From Epiperipatus broadwayi (Eukaryota > Onychophora > Udeonychophora > Euonychophora > Peripatidae), in NCBI GenBank assembly GCA_028023455.1, contig JAQFVV010006221.1, positions 1,618,001-1,682,000 on the forward strand: 64,000 bases of DNA, in the 5' to 3' direction. How positions within the stretch are numbered: the stretch's first letter is position 1; each line of letters opens with the position of its first letter. A program made the translations under genes and the position numbers. The notes under the pieces were generated by a model that was not told the DNA's origin, ran no database searches, and saw nothing but the letters and a program-made list of their open reading frames with translations. Of the stretch, positions 47,870 through 58,744 are shown piece after piece.

Positions 47870-49318
47870 TATATGAATGTGAGAGGGATGAGAACTAAGT
47901 GTGTGGAAATTAAACAATTCTTTGAAACAGATCATTTTGCTTTGATATTTTTTACAGAGACTTGGTTAAATCAACAATTTTCCGATTGTTCTTTCCTTGA
48001 TAATAGGTATATTATTTTACATACGGATAGATCTTTAGAATATGCAGCTAGAGGAGGTGATACTCTTATTGCTATCAACAAAAATGTTTTATATAGAGAT
48101 CCATGTTTTACTTCTTCTGTATGTGAATCTACATGGAGTGACGTTTATATAGATCATAATTTTAAATGTATACTGGGAAATATTTATTTTAAATGTAATA
48201 TCTCACTTTTAGAGCTTGATTTCTTTTTGACAGCACTTGAAGATTTTTTGATCAGGTATAATAATATTATCATTGTTGGTGATTTGAATATGCCTGATTT
48301 ATCAAAGGATAAGATTATTACACATTATTCTTTATTATCTCAGAAAGCTTTAAGAATGCTTAGATTTCGCAAATTTTTTGGGCTTCAACAATATAGCCCT
48401 GTTGTTAATAATTTTCAGCGTACTTTAGATTGTGTTCTGTGTAATGTTCCAATAGTTAGTAATTTTCACTTTGTTTCTGTTACTTTCCAATTGATGCTCA
48501 TCATCCACCTATCGAATTTTATATTAATATGTGTTATTCTAAAATTACTTGTTCTAATGTTGTGAAAAGGGATTATGGGAGGGGTAATTATGTTGATCTT
48601 TGTAGAAGAATGTCTGAAGTTGATTGGAGTAATATGTACTCAATTAATGATGTGAATTTTTGCTTGGATTATTTTTTGAGAATTTTTAATGGTTTTCTTG
48701 ATGTATATATTCCTAATAAATTGTCTTTTAACAAAGGTTATCTTCCTTGGTTTTCATATACTCTTATTAAGATTATTAAAAGGAAATCTTACCATCATAG
48801 ACTCTATTTTAAGACACAGAATATAATTTATTGTAATAATTTTATCAATTTTAGAAGCTTGGCTAAATGTATCTATAAACGAGATTTACAAGAGTATATA
48901 AAAAAAAATTGAAATTAATATTTCTTCTAATCCTAGAGAATTCTGGAATTTTGTTAATAATTCAGGCTTGGGTAAGAAAAAGGTTCAAACGACTCATGGT
49001 TCTGCATTAAATGCAGATTATTTTTTTAAACATTTTGCAGAGTTATATTCTTCACAATATGGAATTGATTCCAAAATCACATTTCCTGGAAATTTGTCTG
49101 GTGCTAAATGTATAATTGATCATATCTCTAGGGAAGATATTATTGTAGCTATTAGGAGGCTTAAAACTCACTCTAGTTTAGAATATAATAATATTCCTTC
49201 TTTTATTTATAAGGGGCTAGCCGAATTTGTTGCAGTACCTCTTGCCTTTATTTTTAATCTGTCTCTTAACTCTGATATTTTTTCTAGTGTTTTGAAATGT
49301 GCTAATCGTTATTATTAA
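47870..49318 (+). pseudogene. Jockey-like LINE ORF2, 3'-truncated
   Basis: An open block 47873-48500 encodes an apurinic-type endonuclease: MNVRGMRTK, FFTETWLNQQF (catalytic Glu), GGDTLIAINKNV, LGNIYFK, NIIIVGDLNMPDL (GDxN) and RTLDCVLCN. After a frameshift near 48500 the linker continues (VDWSNMYSINDVNF, YLPWFSYTLIKIIKRKSYHH). After a stop at about 48910 comes the RT N-terminus (HSSLEYNNIPSFIYKGLAEF, VAVPLAFIFNLSLNSDIF). The sequence stops before the RT catalytic motifs. The usual LINE truncation is at the 5' end, so loss of the 3' half here implies later deletion or replacement. Confidence 0.85.
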
Positions 49319-50309
49319 CTCTTGTTGTAAAATAATCAACTGAAAATAAACCATAAAAATCTATACAAAATTTTCAATGGAAATGGGATATACAGATATA
49401 GGAGATTAAATATTCAGTTTTAGTGAAATAAAAGTTATAATAGAATATAATTAAAGTTTGTACAAGTTACTCTTTTATTTTTAATAGTTCGTATTTTGAA
49501 TTCAGGTACATGTAGGCTTTTTGTAGCCCAGTTGATATAACATAGCTATGTCTAGCCTTCTGCTAAGCTTCTATGAGTTTGATCTTGATGGCTGAAGTGG
49601 TCTTCATTAATACATATTTTTATTTTATTCAATGGGTAGAATCTGGCAGTGCTTCTATCACTGAATGATGGCTGGTCTCTCCAAAACTATAGACTCTTAA
49701 AGTTAGGCAGCATATAGTTCATATATAATTTGAGCATAACGATCAATGTAATGATTGTTTAGTACATTATGGCAACTTATCTACTTCATAATGAAACTAA
49801 ACTTGCACTCTGCCAGTTTGGTTAGAGTTGAGCAGATGTCAAGCTTCTCTATTCTGCCATAACATTTTAACTCTGCTGCTGATAGTTAAGAAAAAATGAA
49901 TGAATAAAGAATCAAAGCATGAGCATAATAAATTGATTTTCTGAGAGACCCCTAGTCATAATTTACTGAGCTATCTTATCAGCTTTCATTGAGATTCAAT
50001 TTCATATGTCCTTCCATTGGTTGCAGATAGTTGATTGGTTATCAAGAATTTAATTACTTTTATCAACATAATGTCATTTCCACTCATCTAATTTTTATAT
50101 CTTACAATTGTTAATTAATAAAATATTTTGTTTTTAAATTTTATTTTAATTATTTTAGAATTAATGCAACTTAATATATTTCATCAATGCATATACTTAT
50201 ATATATATTTTCTGTCTAGAAAAATGTTAAAAAAATTTTAATTTAAAATTTTTTGAATGACTTTTTAAATGATATACATGAAGTGCATATATATTGCTTC
50301 AATATATAT
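49319..50309. other. Non-coding, nothing recognised
   Basis: AT-rich DNA with no supported feature. Confidence 0.45.
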
Positions 50310-50904
50310 TGTAACAGGAACTGAGTTTGAACCCTGTTACAAAAAAAGAGAAAGAGGGTAGAAAGGTTTTTCATTTTCTTTGTGTGTTATTATTGTTAAT
50401 TTGGTAATACATTGGCTGTTAATCCACACCGTGTGATGGTGCTGTTTCTACACTAAAGAACATTTAATATGCTGTTTATAAGGCCGCTCATAGATCTTAC
50501 AGCCTGTAAACTGTTCAAACACTAAGATGTTAAAGTGCACCCTTACCCCAACATCTCTATCATATTGAACATTATTAGTGATGAAGTATGTGACACTCTC
50601 TATAGATATTACTCTTGACTATTGTACAGTGTATGATATGAAGATTTCTGTAGTTGTAATGATGAAAGGTATATTAGAACGAATTTTTTGGGGGGGGTTA
50701 AATGTATTGTAATTTATGTGAGTTAGTAAAAATTGTAACAAATTCTCAAACACCCCTACTTTCATTGTCAGGGGTCACAATTCACTAAATGAAGAGTGTA
50801 AATCACGATTCGGCAAAGTTCATGATCAAGTTGCGCACTTTCCGATACTTTTTCAAGATCAAAACAGTTAAATGGCAGATGACCATTCAGCATTGTAGTT
50901 TTTA

Positions 50905-51250
50905 GATTTACCTGCTACAGAAGCAGATGTGGTGGTCTTCCTTCAACCAAAAAAAAAATATTTTACCTATCCAGAAAAACTCTTTGTGGTGGTTTAATGA
51001 AATTAAGGTGTTGTCAAACATTTGAAATGGAATGTCAATTGCATCAATGTCGATGAAGGTGTTACATTTGTTCATGGAATGGGTTTTAGGGCTGCTGAAT
51101 TGCTTTTTCACAAGCAGTATGACTAATTTATTATTGAAGCTGTGATCAGCTTACAGTGAAGCGTGTTAGAGCTGAGTTGGAAATGTGTCAAAACACTGTA
51201 AGGAATATGATGACAGGTCTTAGAGAGGTCTGTCGAGAAAACCTTGTTTC
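50905..51250 (+). pseudogene. Merlin (ISXO2-like) transposase remnant
   Basis: Plus-strand reading from 50908 gives LDLPATEADVVVFLQPKK, which parallels LWDLPKCEEEAIAFPQQEG of the better copy at 58.6 kb. Further on, RAELEMCQNTVRNMMTGLRE VC parallels DQLEMADKTVIDWNNYLREV C. Stops and poly-A insertions separate them. The catalytic part is missing. Confidence 0.6.
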
Positions 51251-51346
51251 TCAAAAAAAAAAAGTTTCTTCAAAAACAATAAAAAAGACTTGGAAAAAAA
51301 CGTTTCTTAAAAAAAAAAAAAGACCGGAAAAAAGAAATGTTTGTTG

Positions 51347-51382
<36 letters not shown>

Positions 51383-51500
51383 TATTTTAAAAAGCCAAAA
51401 AAAAAAAATTTTTTTATTTTTAAAAAATATACATAAAACCAGCTACAAAAAAAAAAAAAAACAACAGCAATAACAAAAAAAATCAAGCAAATCCAAAAAT
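51250..51500. repeat. A/T homopolymer-dense stretch
   Basis: Many A runs and one T run of 8-20 bases in about 250 bp, inside the Merlin element. It may be a genuine simple-sequence expansion or partly sequencing/consensus error. Confidence 0.7.
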
Positions 51501-53505
51501 TAAAAACATAAATCAACAAAATTTAAAAACAGCCCGGTAACATTATATCTATTTGTTTTTCACTAGCAACAGTGCCATCGAGTGGTATGGGTAATTAGAC
51601 AATGCATTACCATTAATTTTTTTATATTTCTTTATTGGAGAAGTTGCACAGACAAGAACATATGTATTTACTGGGGTAAGAAAGAATGATGGTGGTTACA
51701 GGTTAATATATTTGGCATACATGTATATAGATAAATGTTGTTTTTAAAAGAAAAAAAGTAAAATTAAGAGAGAATTTGAAGCATGTAAAAAGTTTTTTTT
51801 TGCTGTTATGATCACAGAAAGTAATTAGCCAAATGTTTTTCTTATTGTTCTAGAAACAGATGGAAGTAATTTTTGCTATCACATTCTATTTTCATGAATT
51901 GATTTCAGATTTTGTCAAAATAGTTTTAATTAAAGAAAGAAGAAAGAAAAAGGAAGCAAGGGAAATGTGGAATGTACATTACAAATTTAATTTTTTTTAA
52001 ATTATTTTGTCTATTTTAAAATTAAAGGAAAAAGTGTATCTAAAAGTTAAAAAAATAAGATAAGTAAAAATCGATATGGCTAAGTGGTTTTTCTTTTGTT
52101 GTGCGTTTTTTTCAAAATATATTTTTGGAACAAAGAAGAAATGCCAGAGATAATGAAAAAGAAATAGTTTTTTTTGGAGTTGGATTAATTAATAGGCTGA
52201 GGAGAAAGCAATATGCTTATAAAAATCTGTCGATGAACATACAAGGACAAAATTAATAAATCTGCAAAAGTAAAAGAGAAGACATGGAATAAGCACTCAA
52301 CACTGTCTTCTTGTTGCTGGATGAAGAAATTTGTTTGTAAAAGCTGAAAATAGAACTCTAAAAGAAAACTTCATGGATCATAAGGGATAAAGTTACAATC
52401 AAGCCAGGATCCATGTTCAGGCTCCAACTTTCTTTGCTATCTAAGCCATGAGAACCCATTATGATATACATTTCCCTAAGTACCCCATCTGCCATCGGGA
52501 ACCACAACAACTGGATCTAGTGCCTTACATCTGCCATCCCTGGAAATTGTGTAAAAAAAATACATTGTCAGGAAATGGACTCAATAATTGGAATGCCAAA
52601 TAAAAAAGATGGATGTTAAGTTTTGCCAATGATAATCCCAGGTTTATAAGATAATAAGTGCAATCAGATATATATATAAGTTCTATTTGATTACTAAATA
52701 CCGGTAAATATAAATTTGCATCATTTCTAACTCACAAATCCAATGAAATCAAGCCGTGTGATAATATAACTCTTTATGCATGTATTTTTTTTGTTTTTCT
52801 TTCTCTTTTAATTGTAATTTATAAAAATAATGATAATATTTTTTCATATACATGATTTATGCTATTTTGTTTTTTTCTTATAATAAATGCTAATAGATTT
52901 CCAATTAAATCGTTTAATTCATTTTGACATGTGTGTTACACAATTAGTTGTGTACTTTATCATTAACTTAGTATTATATTTGTGTATGTGTTGTCGTGCC
53001 TCCAATAAATATTTGATGTAGAACAGGTTAGATAGAAATATGTGTGGAGATTTTTAAAGTCTTATTTCAAACTATAGTGGGAATTAAAGTAAATAGGAAT
53101 TCAGAAAAAATAAAAAAGGAAAAGGAGTGTTCATTTGGAAAGCTAGTTTACTCACCGCATCTTCTCCGGTGTATTGCACTACCACAAGTTAGTTTTAAGA
53201 TGAGTATAAGTTAATGTTGCTGAGTCAGACAAATTATTAGTAGACCCTACAATTCTTGCTAATGAACAGGGATAGGCGCTTGGTAATAGACAAAAAAGCT
53301 GTTGACCATAAACATAGAAATCTATAAAGAAAAAAAGTTAAAACCAGGAGAAACAGGATTATCCAAAATTACCGATATATATATATGATATTTTTGGGGT
53401 CAGTTCTTTTCTCTAACCCTTAGAATGACCCACCAACAGGAAAAACTTCATCAAAAGGGGGAATGACTCAGAATATGGAAAACTTCATACAGGAAGAGCT
53501 ATTTG

Positions 53506-53507
<2 letters not shown>

Positions 53508-53567
<60 letters not shown>
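53508..53567. repeat. (TA)30 microsatellite
   Basis: Sixty bases of alternating A and T near the start of the internal region between the long repeats. Confidence 0.95.
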
Positions 53568-53570
<3 letters not shown>

Positions 53571-53985
53571 TCTCTCACTGTAAAAAGAGAAGAAAAAGAA
53601 AGAAATAATTATTAGGATAGGTTCAGGTTGATGTAATGTAATTTTCTGACTGCAGCAAGATTTAAATAAAATCAAAGAAGGAAATGGTCACTTTCTTTAC
53701 AATGGACTCCCAATGATGGGGCTTTGGAAGAATGGAGATCAGTAGAGTAGATAAGCCCAAAAAATATAGAGGGTGTAGTGGTCAATGTTAAAAAAAAATT
53801 TTTTTTTGAAAAAAAAAGAGAGAAAAAGATATTTTTTTTAGATACAGAATTTGTTGCTGTTTATTTTTTTTGAAGAGAAAGAAAAAAAATATAGAAATTT
53901 GAGTTAGATAATCAAATAGAGCAAAAATGTTTAAAATGTAACATGCAAAATAGTTGAGGCACTGGGACACTGAATCCAGAATGTA

Positions 53986-54252
53986 TTGTCAGTATCAGTA
54001 GAAAATACAAAGGCAAAAAAACAAAAACAAATGAAAAACCATTCACATAGGAATATGGATCAAGAAGCCACAAACAAGGGAATAGAAATAGACATGTTTG
54101 AACAGATCATGGAAAAGTTACAGGAAATGGAAGAAAGATTATGGAAAGAAATAAACAATGTAAAGAAAGAGATGAATGAAAGGATATTAGAGGGGCAGAT
54201 GGAAAATGAAAAAAATTGTCAGAATTGGAGAAAAAGCTTCACAAAGAAATAA
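53986..54252 (+). CDS. Possible gag-like coiled-coil fragment of the LTR element
   Basis: 88 codons from an ATG at 53986, lysine/glutamate-rich (KGIEIDMFEQIMEKLQEMEE, RLWKEINNVKKEMNERIL). The heptad-like spacing of hydrophobics suggests a coiled coil. It lies between the two long repeats, where gag would begin. No zinc knuckle, protease or polymerase follows in any frame, so the element looks non-autonomous or internally deleted. I infer gag from position and composition only. Confidence 0.45.
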   Translation: MSVSVENTKAKKQKQMKNHSHRNMDQEATNKGIEIDMFEQIMEKLQEMEERLWKEINNVKKEMNERILEGQMENEKNCQNWRKSFTKK

Positions 54253-54731
54253 GATCCAGTCAGATAGGGGATAGAGAGAGAGTGAAAAGCAAATAGGACA
54301 CAGCTTAGAAGTAAAGGACAGTACAGGGAGAAATAAAATTAAGCTGAAGGCCAAGGATAAAAATGAAGAAAAGGGAAAGACAGGCTAAGTCAGAGGTAAG
54401 AAGATAGTGGAGGACAGACAAATTGCAGAGAGATATATGTTTAACCATATAAATGTTAACCAATTCCTCAAGATCCATTCATTCGCAGACCAAATAGAAG
54501 AGGCACCAGTGAAGCATCTTAAGAGTCTACAGAGATATTTTAGTGTAAATAGTATTTAGAAACTTGGTAGGAAATGCGCTATTTTGGTGGGAGTCACTGT
54601 TCCACCAACCTTGGACTTTTAAAGAATATACTGCAGCAGTGTGAGAAATGTTCTGGTGGAAAGAATGACAAAAGATTGTTAGATTCTGCATAATGCAAGA
54701 AAAGTACAGAATGAATGACCTAGAGAACTAG

Positions 54732-54944
54732 ATGCAATGTTTTCAGCATCAAGTGGCCAAGTTGCAGACCTTGGACAAATGTAACATGACCAAGAGTCAC
54801 ATAATTAAGACCATACAGCATAACTTGCTAGTGAGGATCAAACAAATGCTGATAGGGATGGCAAAATTGTCAATTGAAGAGGTGGCTGAAGTGTTGAATG
54901 CTATAGACATGAGTGAAAGTGAACAGGAAAAACCCATAGACTAA
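54732..54944 (+). CDS. Possible second gag-like fragment
   Basis: 70 codons: QHQVAKLQTLDKCNMTKSHI, IKTIQHNLLVRIKQMLIGMA, KLSIEEVAEVLNAIDMSESE. The helical pattern and the 'I...LP..i...l.g...ls..el...ad' feel resemble the capsid C-terminal region of LTR-element gag. It is separated from the first fragment by stops. Low certainty. Confidence 0.4.
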   Translation: MQCFQHQVAKLQTLDKCNMTKSHIIKTIQHNLLVRIKQMLIGMAKLSIEEVAEVLNAIDMSESEQEKPID

Positions 54945-55126
54945 GGCAGATGGAGGAACAATGAACAGGGAAAGGAACCTAACCATCAGAAATCATAAAA
55001 CAGAAGTAAAAAAGAAAGGAAGGGAGTTATATATATATATATATATATATATAAGGGGGAGAAAGGAGTTAGGATCAAAATGTTTTTGGGTAGCCCTCAA
55101 AACAAGATAAACCTCATTTTGAAGTT

Positions 55127-55146
55127 TTTCAAATAGGGGGAAGTAT
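55127..55146 (+). promoter_or_regulatory. Candidate polypurine tract before right long repeat
   Basis: CAAATAGGGGGAAGTAT directly precedes TGTAACAGG. A purine run next to the 3' LTR primes plus-strand synthesis in LTR retrotransposons. Confidence 0.5.
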
Positions 55147-56654
55147 TGTAACAGGAACTGAGTTCAAACTCTGTTACAAAAGAAGAGAAAGAGGGTAGAA
55201 GGGTTTTTCATTTTCTTTGCGTGTTATTATTATTATTTATTTATTTAATTTATCAGAGAAGTCACACAAACAAGCACATATATACTTATTGGGGTAAGAA
55301 AGAATGATGATGGGTTCAAGTTAATATCATATTTGGCATATTTATATAGATAAATGTTTTTAAAAGAAAAAACAGTAAAATTAAGAGAAAATTTAAAGCA
55401 TGTAAAAAATTTCTTTTTGCTGTTATGATCCCAGAAATTAATTAGTCAAATGTTTTTCTTATTGTTCTAGAAACAGATGGAACTAATTTTTGCTATTTTG
55501 TTCTATTTTAATGAATTGATTTACTTTAAATATTCAAACTTTGTCAAAATAGTTTTAATTAAAGAAAGAAGAAAAAAAAAGGAAGCAAGGGGAATGTGGA
55601 ATGTACATTACAAATTTTTTTTTTAACTTCTTTTGTGTATTTTTAAATTAAACAAAAAAGTGTATCTAAAAGTTAAAAAAATAAGATAAGTAAAAATTGA
55701 TATGGCTAAGTGATTTTTTTGTTGTTGTGCATTCTTTTCAAAATATATTTTTGGGACAAAGAAGAAATACCAAAGATAAGGAAAAGGGGTACAAGTATCA
55801 ATGATGGTACAGGTCACTGGATGGCACTGTTCCTACTAAAAACAGTTAAATATAGTGTTTCTAATGTAGGCTATAATGACCTGTAGTGCATTCTGCTAAT
55901 TTCTCGCAATTCACACTTGGTTTAAGCATCCTGTTCTTACTCTCTGAATGATTGCTATTGAGCCTTGTGTATCGTATAATTTGAGGGTGTGTATATTTGA
56001 ATTCAACACAACTTTTTAATATTATTAAATCAATTTTTGTTTCACATTTGAATTACATAGTATTATATAGAAACATTTATCAAGGAGTCATATTTTTTTA
56101 AGTTTGTTTTGAAGGGTGTAAAATTAGGCAAACTTTCTTTGCAAGTATGATTTATTTGATAAAGATGTTATCCATGAGATCTTTGAGAGAACAACAAAAT
56201 GTTTTTGTACTGCCATGGACAGTTTTCGATCCATAATTGTTGCTTGATTTTTAATGTTAAGTTTACAAACTTACTTTTTTAACATATGGCGTTTAAAAAA
56301 AAAAAAAGTAAATTATAGTAAATTGTTTACTATATACTTTTTAAAAATTATGTCAAAAAAATTGGTAGTCCAGTATTTACCTTGCTATGACATCATTATC
56401 CTGAAGGTATACTACTCTAACCACCCGATTTTTAAGATAACGTCACCTAGTGATTTGCGGACAAATGTAATCGCTAAAATTTTTCAGAATATCACGTGGT
56501 GTCGTTACGTCAAAGATTGCTAGATTAGAATAGGATGCCCTCAGGGTAATGTCATCATAGAAACGAAGAGCGGGGGAAAGGCACGTGGTACAGGGTCATG
56601 AGGTCAAAACGGAGAAAAAGGCACGTGGTACAGAATAATGCCAGCGGTGTCTAT

Positions 56655-57345
56655 CCTGAAAAAAAAAAAGGTAAAATTAATAAATAGGACACAAAATAGA
56701 GTGATATGCGGCAAAAAAAGATTAAAAATAATATATACTTCATGAATAATTAACTAAAATTGGACGCAAAATATGAAAATGTAAGATAAATATCACTACA
56801 AAATTAATAAGTAAAAACTCCGAGTCCACAAATCCTGAAAAAAAAATTAATAAATAGGATACAAAATAGTGATATGTGGCAAAAAAAGGCTAAAAGTAAT
56901 ATATACTTCATGAATAATTAACTAAACTTGGACGCAAAATATGAAAATGTAAGATAAATATGACTACAAAATTAATAAGTAAAAACTGCGAGTCCACAAA
57001 TCCTGAAAAAAAAAATTAATAAATAGGACACAAAATAGAGTGATATGCAGCAAAAAAAGGTTAAAAGTAATATATACATCATAAATAATTAACTAAAATT
57101 GGACGCAAAATAGGAAAATGTAAGATAAATATCACTACAAAATTAATAAGTAAAAACTGCGAGTCCACAAATCCTGAAAAAAAAAATTAATAAATAGGAC
57201 ACAAAATAGTGATATGCGGCAAAAAAAGGTTAAAAGTAATATATACTTCATGAATAATTAACTAAAATTGGACACAAAATAGGAAAATGTAAGATAAATA
57301 TCACTACAAAATTAATAAGTCATCTTAAAAGTACTATATAAATTT
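56655..57345 (+). repeat. Tandem array, about 170-bp units, four copies
   Basis: Units start CCTGAAAAAAAAA at 56655, 56834, 57002 and 57173 (spacings 179, 168, 171). Each holds 'AATAAATAGGA(C/T)ACAAAATAG', 'ACTTCATGAATAATTAACTA' and 'AAAACT(G/C)CGAGTCCACAAAT'. Confidence 0.95.
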
Positions 57346-57414
57346 TAAAAAACTTATCATAAAGTGAAAACTGCGAATCTACAAATAACTGCGAGTCTAC
57401 AAATATTAAATTTT

Positions 57415-58010
57415 CTGCAAGTATTCAAATAATAATTTTGTCATCTTAAAAAAACCTATCATAAAGTGAAAACTGCGAGTCTACAAATATTAATTTTGTC
57501 TTTTTTAAAAAATGTATAAAGTGCGAGTCCAGAAGTAATAATTCTGCAAGTATTCAAATAATAATTTTGTCGTCTTAAAAAAACCTATCATAAAGTGAAA
57601 ACTGCGAGTCTACAAATATTAATTTTGTCTTTTTTAAAAAATGTATAAAGTGCGAGTCCAGAAGTAATAATTCTGCAAGTATTCAAATAATAATTTTGTC
57701 GTCTTAAAAAAACCTATCATAAAGTGAAAACTGCGAGTCTACAAATATTAATTTTGTCTTTTTTAAAAAACGTATAAAGTGCGAGTCCAGAAGTAATAAT
57801 TCTGCAAGTATTCAAATAATAATTTTGTCGTCTTAAAAAAACCTATCATAAAGTGAAAACTGCGAGTCTACAAATATTAATTTTGTCTTCTTTAAAAAAT
57901 GTGTCATAAAGTGTGAGTCCAGAAGTAATAATTCTGCAAGTATTCAAATAATTTTGTCTTTTTTAAAAAAACACATCATAAAGTGAAAACTGTGAGTCTA
58001 CAAATCATAA
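57415..58010 (+). repeat. Tandem array, 129-bp units, about 4.6 copies
   Basis: CTGCAAGTATTCAAAT recurs at 57415, 57544, 57673, 57802 and 57934 (spacings 129, 129, 129, 132). Each unit contains two short motifs, 'GAAAACTGCGAGTCTAC' and 'AAGTGCGAGTCCAGAAG'. The GCGAGTC word is also in the neighbouring 170-bp array, so the two arrays share an ancestor. Confidence 0.95.
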
Positions 58011-58179
58011 TTAATCATAATTCAGTCATCTTAAAAGTACTATATAAATGTATGAATTTTTTTTAGTAGAAATAACTACGAATAAAAACTACTGTAATTT
58101 ATAAGGAAAATAAAAGATGAATATCACAACAAAATGTGTACTTACCCAAATAACGATTACTGCGGTGGACTGAACTAGC

Positions 58180-58744
58180 TTATATGTCGTAGAATTGCAC
58201 CAAAATGACCATCTTTGTAGGTACACCTCCACATAGAGTTTCGTCTATTTCCACAATTGTGCTAGGGCCTCCAATTTTCCACCTTTCACTATGTAACAGC
58301 TTCCATGCACATACTTCGCGGAGATAGTTGTTCCAGTCAATCACAGTCTTGTCCGCCATTTCTAACTGGTCAGCACAAAATAGGATAGATGTTAATTCTC
58401 TGGACCAACAATATATAAAATGGAGAGCCATTAGAAAGATATTCTGGAGCCTTCAAACCACGTGCCTTTTCTTATGGGAGTTTTTTTCAGACAATCTTTC
58501 AAATTGCACCGCCACTGTTTTTCAGTACCATGGATGTACTTCTTATCTCATGGCTGTTTTCGCACAATTTCACGCGGTGTAAAACTCCTTCTTGTTGGGG
58601 GAAAGCTATTGCCTCTTCTTCACATTTTGGGAGATCCCACAACTTCAGATCTCTTGTTTCAATATTAGCCATTTCTAAATTGATGTCTAAAAATGGAAAA
58701 TCTGGAAAATTAATAAAATATAAAATACATCCACTTAATATCAT
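58180..58744 (-). pseudogene. Merlin (ISXO2-like) transposase, frameshifted and truncated
   Basis: Minus strand 58744-58499 reads LKLWDLPKCEEEAIAFPQQE, GVLHRVKLCENSHEI. After a frameshift near 58505 it continues WRCNLKDCLKKTPIRKGTWF, EGSRISF, the zinc-ribbon-like N-terminal part. After a stop, 58431-58180 reads ALHFIYCWSRELTSILFCAD, QLEMADKTVIDWNNYLREVC, IGGPSTIVEIDETLCG. 'GGP...VEIDET' is the first catalytic motif of ISXO2/Merlin DDE transposases. The remaining catalytic residues are absent because the frame ends at the edge of the tandem array. The element is non-autonomous. Confidence 0.85.

Larger units (their letters stand above)
50403..51611 (+). mobile_element. Merlin-family DNA transposon, 1.2 kb
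   Basis: Inverted ends: GGTAATACATTGGCT at the left and, inverted, GGTAATGCATTGTCT at the right. Similarity extends about 50 bp to 'GATGG(T/C)(G/A)CTGTT(T/G)CTA'. Flanks (G/A)TTAATTT (50395-50402 and 51612-51619) look like the 8-bp target duplication typical of Merlin. The interior carries transposase traces (next entry) and A/T homopolymer noise at 51250-51500. The same position in the other long repeat is uninterrupted. Confidence 0.75.
50310..53466 (+). mobile_element. Left long direct repeat (LTR-like), split by Merlin insertion
   Basis: Begins TGTAACAGGAACTGAG and, after removing the insertion 50403-51611, matches 55147-60890 to about 'TCAAAAGGGGGAAT' at 53453-53466. Each copy is about 1.95 kb. 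The TG start, the direct orientation and the purine tract before the right copy support an LTR. The 3' edge is uncertain because no CA end or primer-binding site is clear. Confidence 0.6.
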
